From positions 25,708,950 through 25,772,949 of the forward strand of contig CM035165.1 of the NCBI GenBank assembly GCA_020205615.1: a stretch of DNA of 64,000 nt, written 5' to 3'. The stretch's first letter is position 1, and every line of letters begins with the position of its first letter. The notes below the pieces were generated by a model, which ran no database searches, had not been told where the DNA came from, and saw nothing but the letters and a program-made list of their open reading frames with translations. The position numbers were made by a program, and so were the translations under genes. Below, in pieces: positions 9,431 to 19,742 of this stretch. Source of the DNA: Panax quinquefolius (taxonomy: Eukaryota; Streptophyta; Magnoliopsida; Apiales; Araliaceae).

Positions 9431-10085
9431 TTGGTATCGAGCTATAAGTAAAGAGCCCCGAGCCTCTCTCTGGTGACTTCTGTTGATGGGGATGGATGCA
9501 AGCCGACTCTCCGTAGGGGACGCCTGTTTCATGATGGCAAACCGACAGTATCATCCGAGGTGAGGTCTTTGTCCATGGTTGGGATATGAGTCACGGTTGG
9601 TATCGAGCTATAAGTAAAGAGCCCCGAGCCTCTATCTGGTGACTTCTGTTGATGGGGATGCAAAGCCGACTCTCTGTAGGGGACGCCGTTTTACGGTGTG
9701 CAACCCGATAGTATCATTTGTGAGGTGTTTGTCCACAGTTGGGACATGAGTCACAGTTGGTATCAGAGCTTAGGGATATGGTCTCTGGAAGAGATCGGAG
9801 AATAGAACTAGGAGGGGAGAGATGAGTAAATCCTTCGCTAGTGTGTCCTACCTAAGCTTATTTGTTGGTCAGTCATAATATCGGGATATTATGTGATATG
9901 TTAATTTGTTCAATTAACCCTTGTTTTGAAGCTGTATTATAGAATTATATCTGAAATACAGGAGATGAGCAATGGAGAAATCATGATGACATGGAAGATG
10001 GAATCTGAAATAAAAGTAAGGTATTCTCAACTCTTTGAAATACCAGGTACGTAAATTTCGGGGACGAAATTTCATGAGGGGAGAT
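9431..10085 (+). other. Internal domain 2, same layout as internal domain 1
   Basis: PBS-like sequences are at 9432-9442 and 9598-9608 (both TGGTATCGAGC, one base short) and 9758-9769 (TGGTATCAGAGC). A 29-codon ORF (9965-10054), the pre-PPT hairpin (10053-10072) and the purine tract follow. Compared with domain 1 it has several one-base losses at CAG/CTG contexts. Confidence 0.85.
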
Positions 10086-12114
10086 TATAAGACCCCGAAT
10101 TTTATGAAATAAAAGTGTTCAATTTTTCTTATAATAACTATTCAGTAAATGGTTAAATTGATAAAAGTTTAAAGTTAAGGGTGAGATATGAATTTTTAAA
10201 AATATATGAAGTGGTTATAAAATATTCAATTGTTTGGGAATATTCGTTTGGTCGTGGAATATTCTTTTTGTGGGGAATATTAAATACGGCCAAATGACCA
10301 TTTGTGGGCCCCATAACGAATAACCGTCTGGATGAAGATAATGACAAAATTTGAGTTTTTACAAATAACTAGCAGTAATTGTTACAATTAACATTGTTGG
10401 AATAATTAGATGGGTAAAGTAAAAAATGTCTAATTGTTGCCGCGATAGATACTGCAGATCGCACATTATTTTTGAATTATTGATTTTTACGTAAGAAGGC
10501 ACTACTCAATAATTGTTACAGTAATTCTTTATTCAATATTTTATTTTATTCGTTCAATAATTGCTTTGCGTTGATATTTTATATTATTGTTGTTTCAATA
10601 ATTATCCGCACAAGATATCTCCATTATCGGATCAATAATTCATATTATTTGAATAATATTATTAGATAGCATTATTGGTAATGTCTAGAAAGTTCTGTCA
10701 ATGAGAGGTTTGGTCACCTAATTGCGCGCCAGTAAGAAGAAATCCTTATCGGAGAGCCCCCTCTTTCCTGGGAACTGCCTGGTTGTCATTATTATGATTC
10801 TGTAACATTATTTGTGAATAATTAATTATTGATTTATATGATAATGAAATATTTATTTGATGTGGATATAAATGATGGATTTATTTATGTGGTTATAAAT
10901 GAAGGAATTAATGTTGAGGTATTTTATCAGTATTTTGTCGGATTGGAGGTATTAAAAGATCAAATCAATGTTCTTTGGATCGTTTTGATTTTTGGATATG
11001 TTATACATATATAAGTTGAGTATATGTTCACAAATTTTGAACCGTTAAAAATGAACAAATGATTTGTTATGAATTTTAAGAGGTGGCTGATTCAAAAATT
11101 AGGTTTATAAATGATTTTGGTGGAAAATTCTAGAAATGGGTGGGCCCCACTTTTGGTTGTTGGGGAAGATGGCTGATTTTTTGTGGGTGGAATAGTAGCA
11201 GGTAAAGCATCAAGTAGCAGGTCAAGTCTGCTTCGGCGTGCTAACATTTTCCTATAAATAGAGGGCTAAGTTAGAATTAAAAATCACACCAGAATTCATA
11301 AGTTTTCTCTCTTTTTCTCTCTAAATTATCGAGTGTATTTTGTGAGTATTTAGATACTTGGTGAGTTTCTATTCATTAGTGCAAGTTTCCTTCAGCGTCA
11401 TATCCGATATCCAGTCAAAAGTGCTGCTCTTTTGAGGTAAGGGATAGTAAGGAATTTTAAGGGATTGTAAGGATATTTTTTCGTAATGATGTTATTCTTT
11501 CAATATCATTTTACCGAAATATTGGTATGGATTTTATTGTGGAAGTTCTACCTTTTTGTGTCGAGATTACTATTCACGTATACGACACTATTCACGTATA
11601 CGGCACTATTCACGTATATGACATTATTCAGGTATACGACATTTTTACGTATACGGTACTATGTACGAATACGGAGTACTATTCATGAGTTACTATTCAC
11701 GAGTTACTATTCACGAGTTACTATTCACGAGTTACTATTCACGGGTACTATTCATGACAAAATTGGTTTCTTTTTCTAACCAAATTATAGTTGATTTATG
11801 AATATTACTCTTGAGATTAAATCTAGATGTTTTGATTATATTGAATATTACTATTATATATAACATTTTTATAACCCTAATGATGATATTTCTCTTTGAC
11901 TTGAGTGTAAAGATGGGTAGATTTTTGGTATGATCATGACTATGGGTTCCTTTTGGCCAGTAGTGCAAAGTTGAATTGTTGACTAGTATGATCATGACCA
12001 TTGAATTTATAATTGAATATCTTTAGCTTAAGTGTAAAGGTGAAATGATCGATATGGTTATAATTATTGTTTATATAAATTCTGAAATGATTATATATTT
12101 CTTTGAGATATTAA

Positions 12115-12340
12115 TATATTTGGCCTGTAGTGCAAATATGAACTGTTGATAAATATATTTGGCCTGTAGTGCAAATATGAACTGTTGAGAAATATCTTTG
12201 GCATGTAGTGCAAAGATGAATTGTTGATGAATATCTTTGGCCGTTGAGTGAAAAGATGACTGTTGTTGAATATCTTTGGCCTGTAGTGCAAAGATGACTT
12301 GTTGATGAATATCTTTGGCCCGTAGTGCAAAGATGAATTT
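12115..12340 (+). repeat. 39-bp hairpin array in LTR 3
   Basis: Same array as in LTRs 1 and 2. One unit near 12236 is damaged by small indels in the loop and its right side; the others keep both arms paired. Confidence 0.8.
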
Positions 12341-12898
12341 ATTAGTATGATTATGGACATGAACTGTGATTTGGTATAACCATGATCTTTGATGTTTCAG
12401 GTAAAGACAAATGATGAAAATTATCTTCGTCCTGGATGAGACGAGGAATTTAGAACTACAATTATGATTATGAGTTATTCATATGATTGTGGACCAAAAA
12501 TGTTGATTGATGTTACAGGGATAAAACATTGTTGGTGGATTTTTAACATGGAGAAGATAATAGACTTTATAGTCTATTTGACTCTTCTAATGGATTGCTC
12601 ATTCCGCTGCAACTATGGTTGAAATTTCTTATCATCTACCATATGTTCTAAATCTCTGATTTATTATTGATGAAGGCTATTGATAATTTAATTATCTTTA
12701 GTCATGATATTTCTTTACTAAGCTAGTTGTGCTCACCCTTTTGCTTCACAATTCCTTCGTGTAATATAAGTGTAATTTGGGTGAGCGGAAATGTGAGGGG
12801 AATAGAACGGTGGTCATCATTTAGTAGTTATATTTGGTGAATCAAATAGGGTGAGGCGAACCCAACGTTGGAAGAGTATTTTGCCACTATCATACAAG

Positions 12899-13249
12899 AT
12901 GTCTAATGACATACAACCTCGCGTTATCATAAGACAAGGTTGTGCGCATCCACTTGTTGAGTATATCTATGGGCACTACCTATATGATCTTGGGGTTTAT
13001 GTGAAATATAATTTTCACTTGGAGACAACGGAGATATTTATATGTCAAGAGAAGACTCACCATTGGGAGGAATATGATAGTAATCTTCTCCTTTTTCTTT
13101 GGGGTCTATTGGGTCAACCAAGGATAATTCTGTGGCCATATGATATCTATCATAACCTAGAAGCATGGCCTCCCATGTACGAAGATTTCCTTGAGCACTT
13201 CCCAAAGATTCTAATTTCTAAAACAGTTTTTGACTATACCTTTATGTAA
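12899..13249 (+). CDS. LTR 3 copy of the conserved 116-codon ORF
   Basis: Full length and collinear with the ORF at 4826-5176. The frame is open upstream to 12851 but there only from a non-ATG codon, so the ATG at 12899 shared with the other copies is preferred. No domain recognised. Differences from the LTR 1 copy are mostly replacements, for example Trp for Arg and His for Arg in the Pro-Tyr-Asp-Ile-Tyr region. Confidence 0.4.
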   Translation: MSNDIQPRVIIRQGCAHPLVEYIYGHYLYDLGVYVKYNFHLETTEIFICQEKTHHWEEYDSNLLLFLWGLLGQPRIILWPYDIYHNLEAWPPMYEDFLEHFPKILISKTVFDYTFM

Positions 13250-13444
13250 GGTGTCATTGTGACGTGCTATCCAAGGTTGGGATAAGATTCATAGTTGGTA
13301 TATATTTGTATCCAAACTCACAACATATGTGTTGTTATATTTTGCACGACAATTGTTGTAATAAAGTTGTAGTTGTTTTTTGTACCATGTATTTGGCGAC
13401 TCAGAATAGGTTGGATGGAATGGACCTATTTTGGGTTTATCACA

Positions 13445-13449
13445 TGGGG
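13445..13449. repeat. Right target-site duplication TGGGG
   Basis: Matches 1970-1974 exactly and marks the right edge of the compound insertion in element A gag. Confidence 0.95.
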
Positions 13450-13640
13450 GCAATCCGAACCTTTTGCCACTTCCACCTGCTCCGTGTGTTACTTGTGGTG
13501 GATATCATGCTGGTAGGGCGTGCTATAGAAATACAAGGGCTTGTTTCTTATGTGGACAGATGGGACATATAGCAAGGGACTGCCCAGTTCAGCGTGGTAA
13601 TGGGGGGAGGTGGTAATGTTGGTAATGGCGGTCAGCGCAA
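13450..13640 (+). pseudogene. gag: Element A gag, 3' part with zinc knuckle
   Basis: The frame continues from 1974. It contains CVTCGGYHAGRAC, a partial knuckle, followed by the canonical CCHC motif CFLCGQMGHIARDC, the nucleic-acid-binding nucleocapsid signature. It passes without a clear boundary into the protease region. A one-base shift near 13600 separates this frame from the protease frame. Confidence 0.88.
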
Positions 13641-13650
13641 CGCTGGTGGG

Positions 13651-16600
13651 AGAGTTTTTGCATTGACAGCTAATCAGGCGGCCCAAGCACCAGGTACTAT
13701 TTCGGGCATCCTTCTTGTAGGAAATCGTGAGGCATCGATTTTGTTTGACACTGGATCTACACATTCTATTGTTGTACTTTCATTTGTTCGTTATCTTGGA
13801 GTGTCTTCTCAAATATTAAATCCTCGTTTATCTATTGTTACCCCGATGGGGAATTCTGTGATTATTTCTGAGCACTTTTCCGAGTGTCCTTTGAAGTTAG
13901 GGAGCAGAGTGTACGCAGCTAACTTACTTCCGATGGTGATGCATGATTTTGATATTATCTTGGGTATGGATTAGCTGAGTAAGCATCGAGCCACTATTGA
14001 TTGTCAGGCATGGAAGGTTATTTTTGGAACCTTAGAAGCTCCAGAATTCGAGTTTCAATGTTCCAAATCGAATGGTGTTGTAAAGTTGATCTCAGCTTTG
14101 AAGGCGAGCAAAATGATTGCTAAGGGGCGTGATTTTTATTTGGCTTATATGAAGAATACCTCGAGGGATGAGCCCCAACTTGATGACTATCCAGTTGTGC
14201 GAGAATTTCCCGAGGTATTTCTAAGATCTGCCAGATTGCCACCGCCAAGGAAGTTGAGTTTACTATTGAGCTCATTCCTGGAGCGGAACCTATTTCTAAG
14301 GCACCCTATAGAATGGCTCCATTAGAGTTACAAGAGTTGAAGGAACAATTGTAGGAGTTGTTAGATCGTGGATTCATCAGACCGAGCGTATCGCCATGGG
14401 GTGCTCCAGTGTTGTTTGTGAAGAAGAAGGACGGATCTATGAGATTGTGTATAGATTCTAGGGAGCTAAATCAGATCACTATCAGGAACAGATATCCATT
14501 GCCACAGATAGATGACCTTTTTGATCAGCTCCAAGGGGCAAAGTTCTTCTCAAAGATAGATTTGAGGTCGGGGTACCATCAGTTGAGGGTGAGGGAAGAG
14601 GACATTCCAAAAACAGCTTTTCGTACTCGGTATGGGCACTATGAGTTTTTGGTAATGTCATTTGGGTTGACTAATGCTCCGGCAGTGTTTATGGATATGA
14701 TGAATCAGGTTTTTAGCGAGTATTTGGACCAATTTGTCATTGTCTTCATTGATGACATTTTGGTGTATTCTAAGTCTAAGGAGGAACATGAAGAACATCT
14801 TTGTACTGTTTTAGGGGTTCTGCAGAAGAATAAGTTATATGATAAGTTCTCCAAATGCGAGTTTTGGTTAGAACAGGTAGCATTTTTGGGACATGTCGTG
14901 TCTGCTAAAGGTATTAAGGTGGATCATGCGAAGGTTGAGGCTATCACTAATTGGCCAAGACCTACCACGATAACTGAAGTAAGGAGTTTCTTGGGTTTGG
15001 CAGGGTACTACAGGCGATTTGTGGAAGGTTTCTCTTTGTTAGCTTTGCCATTAACTCAATTGATGAAGAAGGGCATAAAGTTTGTGTGGAATGAGGAACG
15101 TGAGAAAAGTTTTGAGGAGCTTAAGAAAAGGCTTGTGTGGCTCCAAATTACATTACCGCAAGTGGGGATAGGAGGTTATCAGATTTACAGTGATGCTTCC
15201 AAGAAAGGATTAGGGTGTGTTTTGATGCAACATGGTAAGGTAATTGCTTATGCTTCCAGAAAACTTAAACCTTATGAGGTGAATTATCCTACCCACGACT
15301 TGGAGTTAGCAGTTGTTATTTTTGTCCTAAAAATTTGGAGGCACTATCTATATGGAGAGATTTGTGACATTTTCACCGACCACAAGAGCCTTAAATATAT
15401 TTTTAATCAGAAGGATCTTAACATGAGACAGAGGCGTTGGTTGGAGCTTCTCAAGGATTATGATGCTAGGATTCAGTATCACCCCGATAAGGCTAATGTG
15501 GTTGCAGATGCTCTTAGCCGGAAAAGTTCAGGGAGTGTAGCTGCCTTGGTTACACAACCTCAACTTATCTCAGATATAGAGCGTGTGGGTTTAGAGCTTT
15601 ATGCTAGAGGTTCTGATGGGTTGGTAGCTGGTATGAGGATGGAACCTTCTCTTATTTTGCGTATCAAAGAAGCCCAAAAGGAGGATGGCGAGTTATGAAC
15701 TTTAGCGCAGAATATGAATGAGGGTAGGTACCAGAGTTTTGCATTGATGAGCAAGGTGTGATATGGTTTGGTAAATGATTATGTGTTCCAGTTGATCCAA
15801 TGATTCATGATGCAGTGTTGACTGAAGCTCATAGTTCTCCATTTTCTATTCATCCGGGGTTTACAAAGATGTATAAGGATCTGAAGGAGAATTTTTGGTG
15901 GAGTGGAATGAAAAGGGATGTAGCTGAATTTGTGAGTAAATGTCTTACTTGTTAGCAAGTGAAAATAAAGCATCAGCGACCTGGTGGTTTGTTGTTAATG
16001 ATTAGAGATTCCTTTGTGGAAATGGGATGACATTTTGATGGACTTTGTGGACTGGGTTCTTTGAGGACTTTAAAAGAATGATACTATTTGGGTGGTAGTG
16101 GATCGTTTGACTAAATCGGCTCATTTTCTCGCTCTATTCGTGAAGATTTTTAGGTAAATAAGTTAGAGATATTTTTCAACGTGAGATTGTTAGCTTCATG
16201 GGACTCAGCTTTTTATTTTTTGGATCGGGATCCGGTTTACTTCTCGTTTTTGGAAAGGATTTCAAAGAGCTTGGGGAACGCGACTCAACTATAGTACAAC
16301 TTTTCACCCACAGACAGATGGATAATCAGAAAGAACTATTCAGATATTAGAAGACATGTTGCGATCTTGTGCTTTAGAGTGGACAGGGAATTGGGATGAT
16401 TATTTGAGTTTGGTGGAGTTCGCATATAATAATAGTTGGCAAGCTAGTATTGGTATGGCTCCTTTTGAAGCATTATATGGTAAGAAGTGTCGAGCTCCGA
16501 CTTGTTGGGATGAGGTTGGAGAAAGGGTAATAGAAGGACCCGATTTGGTTAGGATTACTACGGAGAAGGTAGTAGTGGCTAAAGAAAAATTAAAAGAAGC

Positions 16601-17075
16601 TCGATCGCGGTAGAAGAGTTATGTTGATATTCATAGGAGGGCTCTTGAATTCATGCCTGGTGAACACGTGTTTTTAAAAGTTTCTCCATGGAAAGGTGTT
16701 CGAAGGTTTGGTTTGAAAGGGAAGCTTAGTCCGTGTTTCATTGGCCCTTTTGAAGTCCTTGAGAGAGTTGGGGAAGTGGCATATCGGGTGGCTTTGCCTC
16801 CACAGTTATCTCATGTACATAATGTCTTTCATGTTTCAGTGTTAAGGAAATATAACTATCATCCGTTTCATGTTGTGCAATACCCGTTACATAAAATTCA
16901 AGATCTTACTTGTGAGGAAGAAGCTGAGGCGATTCTAGATCGTCAAGAACGGATTATGAGGAGGAAGACAATTCCTTTTGTTAAAGTCTTATGGAAAAAT
17001 CATTCAGAGCGGGAAGCTACTTGGGAGATGGAGGAGTCTATTCGAGCTGAGTATCCGCATCTTTTTGAAAATTAG
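13651..17075 (+). pseudogene. pol: Element A pol: protease, RT, RNase H, integrase, chromodomain-like tail
   Basis: Aspartic protease has DTGSTHS at about 13747 and ends with TAG at 13972. RT runs about 14280-15100 with LRSGYHQ and the catalytic FIDD at 14744-14755. RNase H follows ([28 protein letters not shown]) to about 15530. The integrase zinc-binding region is near 15800-15960, and the catalytic core at 15990-16355 is wrecked by frameshifts and stops. The C-terminal part resumes at 16356 and 16653, ending in a chromodomain-like segment. A TAG at 14353 splits RT. It would make a DNA copy and integrate it if intact; this copy cannot. Confidence 0.93.
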
Positions 17076-17091
17076 GTATGTTCTATTCTTT

Positions 17092-17109
17092 GATTCCGGG
17101 GACGGAATC
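17092..17109 (+). other. Pre-PPT hairpin of element A
   Basis: GATTCCG, GGGA, CGGAATC: a 7-bp stem with the same loop as the other family at 6004-6023 but a different stem sequence. It lies between the pol stop and the PPT. Confidence 0.7.
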
Positions 17110-17115
17110 CTTTTT

Positions 17116-17125
17116 AAGGGGAAGG
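17116..17125 (+). other. Element A polypurine tract
   Basis: AAGGGGAAGG immediately precedes TGATGTAATACCC, the LTR start at 17129; it would prime plus-strand synthesis. Confidence 0.85.
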
Positions 17126-17824
17126 TGATGTAATACCCAATAAAATAATAATAAAATATTTATGTGAGCTTTAAAATAATTAATTTGGGATTTCCTTATG
17201 TTTGGGTCAGATTCTATTTAATTAATGTGGACCATAATAAGTAAAGGATTGTATTAATTAGGTCTTTTAATTAATGGAGTCTAAATTATATTTGTCTAAT
17301 TTTAAATCCTATTTAAATTAGGAGTATTAATAAAACATATTAGTTAATAATAAATAAGTAAAACCTAGTTTTACCTCTTTACGCCTGATGAGTTGTGGGA
17401 ATAACATGAGAACAAAATAAAGAGGCGGAAGAAGAACGAGAGAACGTGACTTGAATTACAAAAGGGTTTGAGAGAAAAATCTTAGAACTTTATTCAAGTC
17501 ACGTTCTCTCGTTCTTCTTCGGTCTCTTTCTTTTGTTTTCACGTTATTCCCACAACTTATCAGGCGTAAAGAGGTAAAACTAGGTTTTACTTATTTATTA
17601 TTAATTAATATGTTTTATTAATACTCCTAATTTAAATAGGATTTAAAATTAGACAAATATAATTTAGACTCAATTAATTAAAAGACCCAATTAATACAAT
17701 CCTTTACTTATTATGGTCCACATTAATTAAATAGAATCTGACCCAAACATAAGGAAAGCCAAAATTAATTATTTTAAAGCTCACATAAATATTTTATTAT
17801 TATTTTATTGGGTATTACATCACC
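17124..17824. repeat. Large LTR palindrome (about 333-bp arms, 34-bp spacer)
   Basis: Arm 1 (17124-17457) is the first part of element A's 3' LTR plus five bases of the PPT side. Arm 2 (17492-17824) is its reverse complement with roughly 4 percent differences. The spacer is 17458-17491. No TSD separates the arms. RNA read through it would fold into a long hairpin. Confidence 0.93.
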
Positions 17825-19742
17825 CATCTTTCAGGAGGTGCCTCTGGTAGTTCATTTGAAACTTCCACTACTGTTCTTCTGCTAAATCTTGCAGGAGAGA
17901 GAACTGGATAATCTTCTTGTTTCGTTCGCTCGTGATGCGTAACCGTAATCTTTTTCAATCTCTTCTTCTCTGAGCTCGAACCATCCCGATCATTTCCAAA
18001 GATCAATCCTTCTCACGCATTTCATTCTCAGAACTTTCTTCAGCAAGATCTTCCTCTGATTCATTTTCATCATTACTGGTCCTATCCTCAACACTTTCTT
18101 TCTGTGATACAGACTCATCATCACTTAATTTAATGGGAGCATCTGATTGATCACTTCTCCTTTTGGAGGTAAATTTGGCTTGCAGTCTTTAGCTCTTCCT
18201 TCTCCTTGGAGGTTCATCTATGGGAGAGTCAGACTCTTCTTTCTCTTCAGACTCTGACTCTTCTGGTTCAACAGACAACCTTCCTTGGGGTTCAACACTG
18301 GCAGGGGCAGACCCTTCTTCTCTGGACTCATCACTTTTTGAGCCATCATTGCGACTTTCAGAATTGGAGGGGACTTGTTCTTCTTCTTTAGGATCAGCAT
18401 CATTTGACCCATTATCTAGGCTTGTTGAGGCAGTTGCAATTGGGGATGTGGTTGGGTCATCTTGAATCTCTTCTTCATCATCAGAGTGAATGCTCTGAGG
18501 ATTAGCCACAGGGCTTGAGCATTCCTCTTCATCAGCAGATGCTAAGTTTTCATTCATTAATCCAGCTTCACCTTCACTGCTGGATATGGTCTATGAGGAC
18601 TCAGCCTTGACATCTGTCTCCTTTTCTTCTGCTGACTCTACGTCCTTCTCTTCATCAGATGTACTATTTTTGGGAAGCTGAGGCTGGTTTATTTTCCACC
18701 TTAGCTTTCTTGCTGAATGGACCTTGAAGTAATATGTTGCTTCTCTTCTTTGTTGTTCCAGCAGTTAGGCCCTTTTCTTCTTCATCTTTATCTTTGGTGG
18801 AGACTCTCTTTGATGGGGTCTGGGCTTTCTTCACATCACCAGCTTTCTTTACACCTCTAGATTTATTTTTGGCTGGTGTGATTTCTGCTGGTACAGAGTC
18901 ATAAGACTCAGAGCTTTCTACCTCTTCTGTCTTCCTCTTCTTTGCAGAGGCCCTGCTGCTGCTCCCAGTTGTCAGCCGTCGGTTCTCCTTGGGGTTCTTC
19001 TTCCAATTCACAAATAATTATGGAGACATCACTTTGTGGACATTCAAAGGTTCTCCCTCATCATCCTTGATCTTCCCTCCTAGCTTCTTCTTCATCACAA
19101 TACTCAGCAGTCTACCATAAAACACCTTAGTCAGAGGTTTTTCGGTGGACTTCTTCAACTTAGCTTTTTCTACCCACTTGGAAATTTGATCGAACAAGAT
19201 AGCTCCAAAGTTGCTTTGTTTCTTCAGAACTATTGCTGACATTATCTTCAACTGTTGGTCAAGCACTGTGTCATGTGCAGTGTCCTTGCACAGTATGCAT
19301 TTTCCAACTATTTCAGCAAGGAACTTGTATTCCTCTGGAAACTCCTTCTTCTTCATGTCTTTCAGACTAGGGTTTCTTTGGTACTCCATGATCTCCTTTT
19401 CTTGTTCAGTGTTGACATCATCAAGGTTCTTCAGCCCTTGGTTAGGAAAACCTAGGCATTGATTGAGGTCAGAAGATTTCAGCTTTAGATACTGACCTTT
19501 GACCTTGGTAGAAAGGGTTCCGGAGTTTATGGAGGCGTTTGAGTAAAACTCTTTTACCAGATCAACGTATACTCGGATTTCTCGAACGACTTTTGAGAAT
19601 CCAGCTTTCGAGTGCTAGCCCCAAGACATTCTGAGAATCCAGCTTTCCTCACAAGTACGAGAATGTCTCTGAACTTCTTTTCGGATTTCTCGAACGACTT
19701 GGTTCCGAGCTGAATGCTAGTGATTACTCGCCAGTTTTCCAT
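17825..19742 (-). pseudogene. N-terminal part of a 'putative plant transposon protein' type ORF
   Basis: Read on the - strand it starts MENWRVITSIQLG near 19742. A helical domain (19389-19018) and a Lys/Ser-rich basic segment (19011-18664) follow. Next comes a very acidic Ser/Glu/Asp-rich disordered tract (18557-18189) ending PRRRKS, then more acidic and basic sequence to 17825. The parts lie in different frames with stops between them. The layout resembles the single large ORF of long non-autonomous plant LTR elements; the function of that protein is not known. It abuts the palindrome, so its C-terminus is lost here. The acidic tract alone could pass for a nuclear host protein, but the downstream PBS and LTR argue for a retroelement. 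Confidence 0.65.

Larger units (their letters stand above)
1975..13444 (+). mobile_element. Non-autonomous gypsy-type element with three long LTRs and two tiny internal domains
   Basis: The structure is LTR (1975-5371), internal (5372-6039), LTR (6040-9430), internal (9431-10085), LTR (10086-13444), flanked by a perfect 5-bp TSD. LTRs are about 3.4 kb. Internal domains are only about 0.66 kb and have PBS copies, a micro-ORF and a PPT but no gag, RT or integrase. LTR ends, PBS, pre-PPT hairpin and PPT match those of coding element B, so B-like enzymes probably mobilised it. The single outer TSD says one insertion, later enlarged by unequal LTR recombination. It resembles a LARD in LTR length but has a far smaller internal part. 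Confidence 0.93.
10086..13444 (+). repeat. LTR 3 of the compound element (3359 bp)
   Basis: Begins TATAAGACCCC, with the terminal TG mutated to TA, and ends TTTATCACA. TATA is intact (11253), the minisatellite is at 11566-11757, the hairpin array at about 12115-12340 and a full-length ORF at 12899-13249. A deletion near 10975 removed a short U3 stretch present in LTRs 1 and 2. Confidence 0.92.
49..17128 (+). mobile_element. Element A: decayed Ty3/gypsy (Tekay-like chromovirus), split by a nested insertion
   Basis: The order is truncated LTR, PBS, gag, protease, RT, RNase H, integrase, chromodomain-like tail, PPT and LTR start, which is the Ty3/gypsy order. The integrase tail ends in the plant chromovirus form with the WEME and YPHLF words. 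Gag is interrupted at 1974/13445 by a complete nested element; discounting it, A spans about 5.6 kb. Many in-frame stops, mostly TAG, and several frameshifts in integrase show it is dead. Clade assignment is by motif recall. Confidence 0.9.

Noticed and set aside
11486..11779. 97-codon ORF with repeated LFTYTT-like and LFTSYYS-like peptide
   Set aside because: Product of the TATTCACG minisatellite; matching regions in LTRs 1 and 2 are not open.
18189..18557. Acidic nuclear host protein gene
   Set aside because: The acidic tract belongs to a larger broken frame behind a PBS and LTR on the same strand, so a retroelement ORF fits better.
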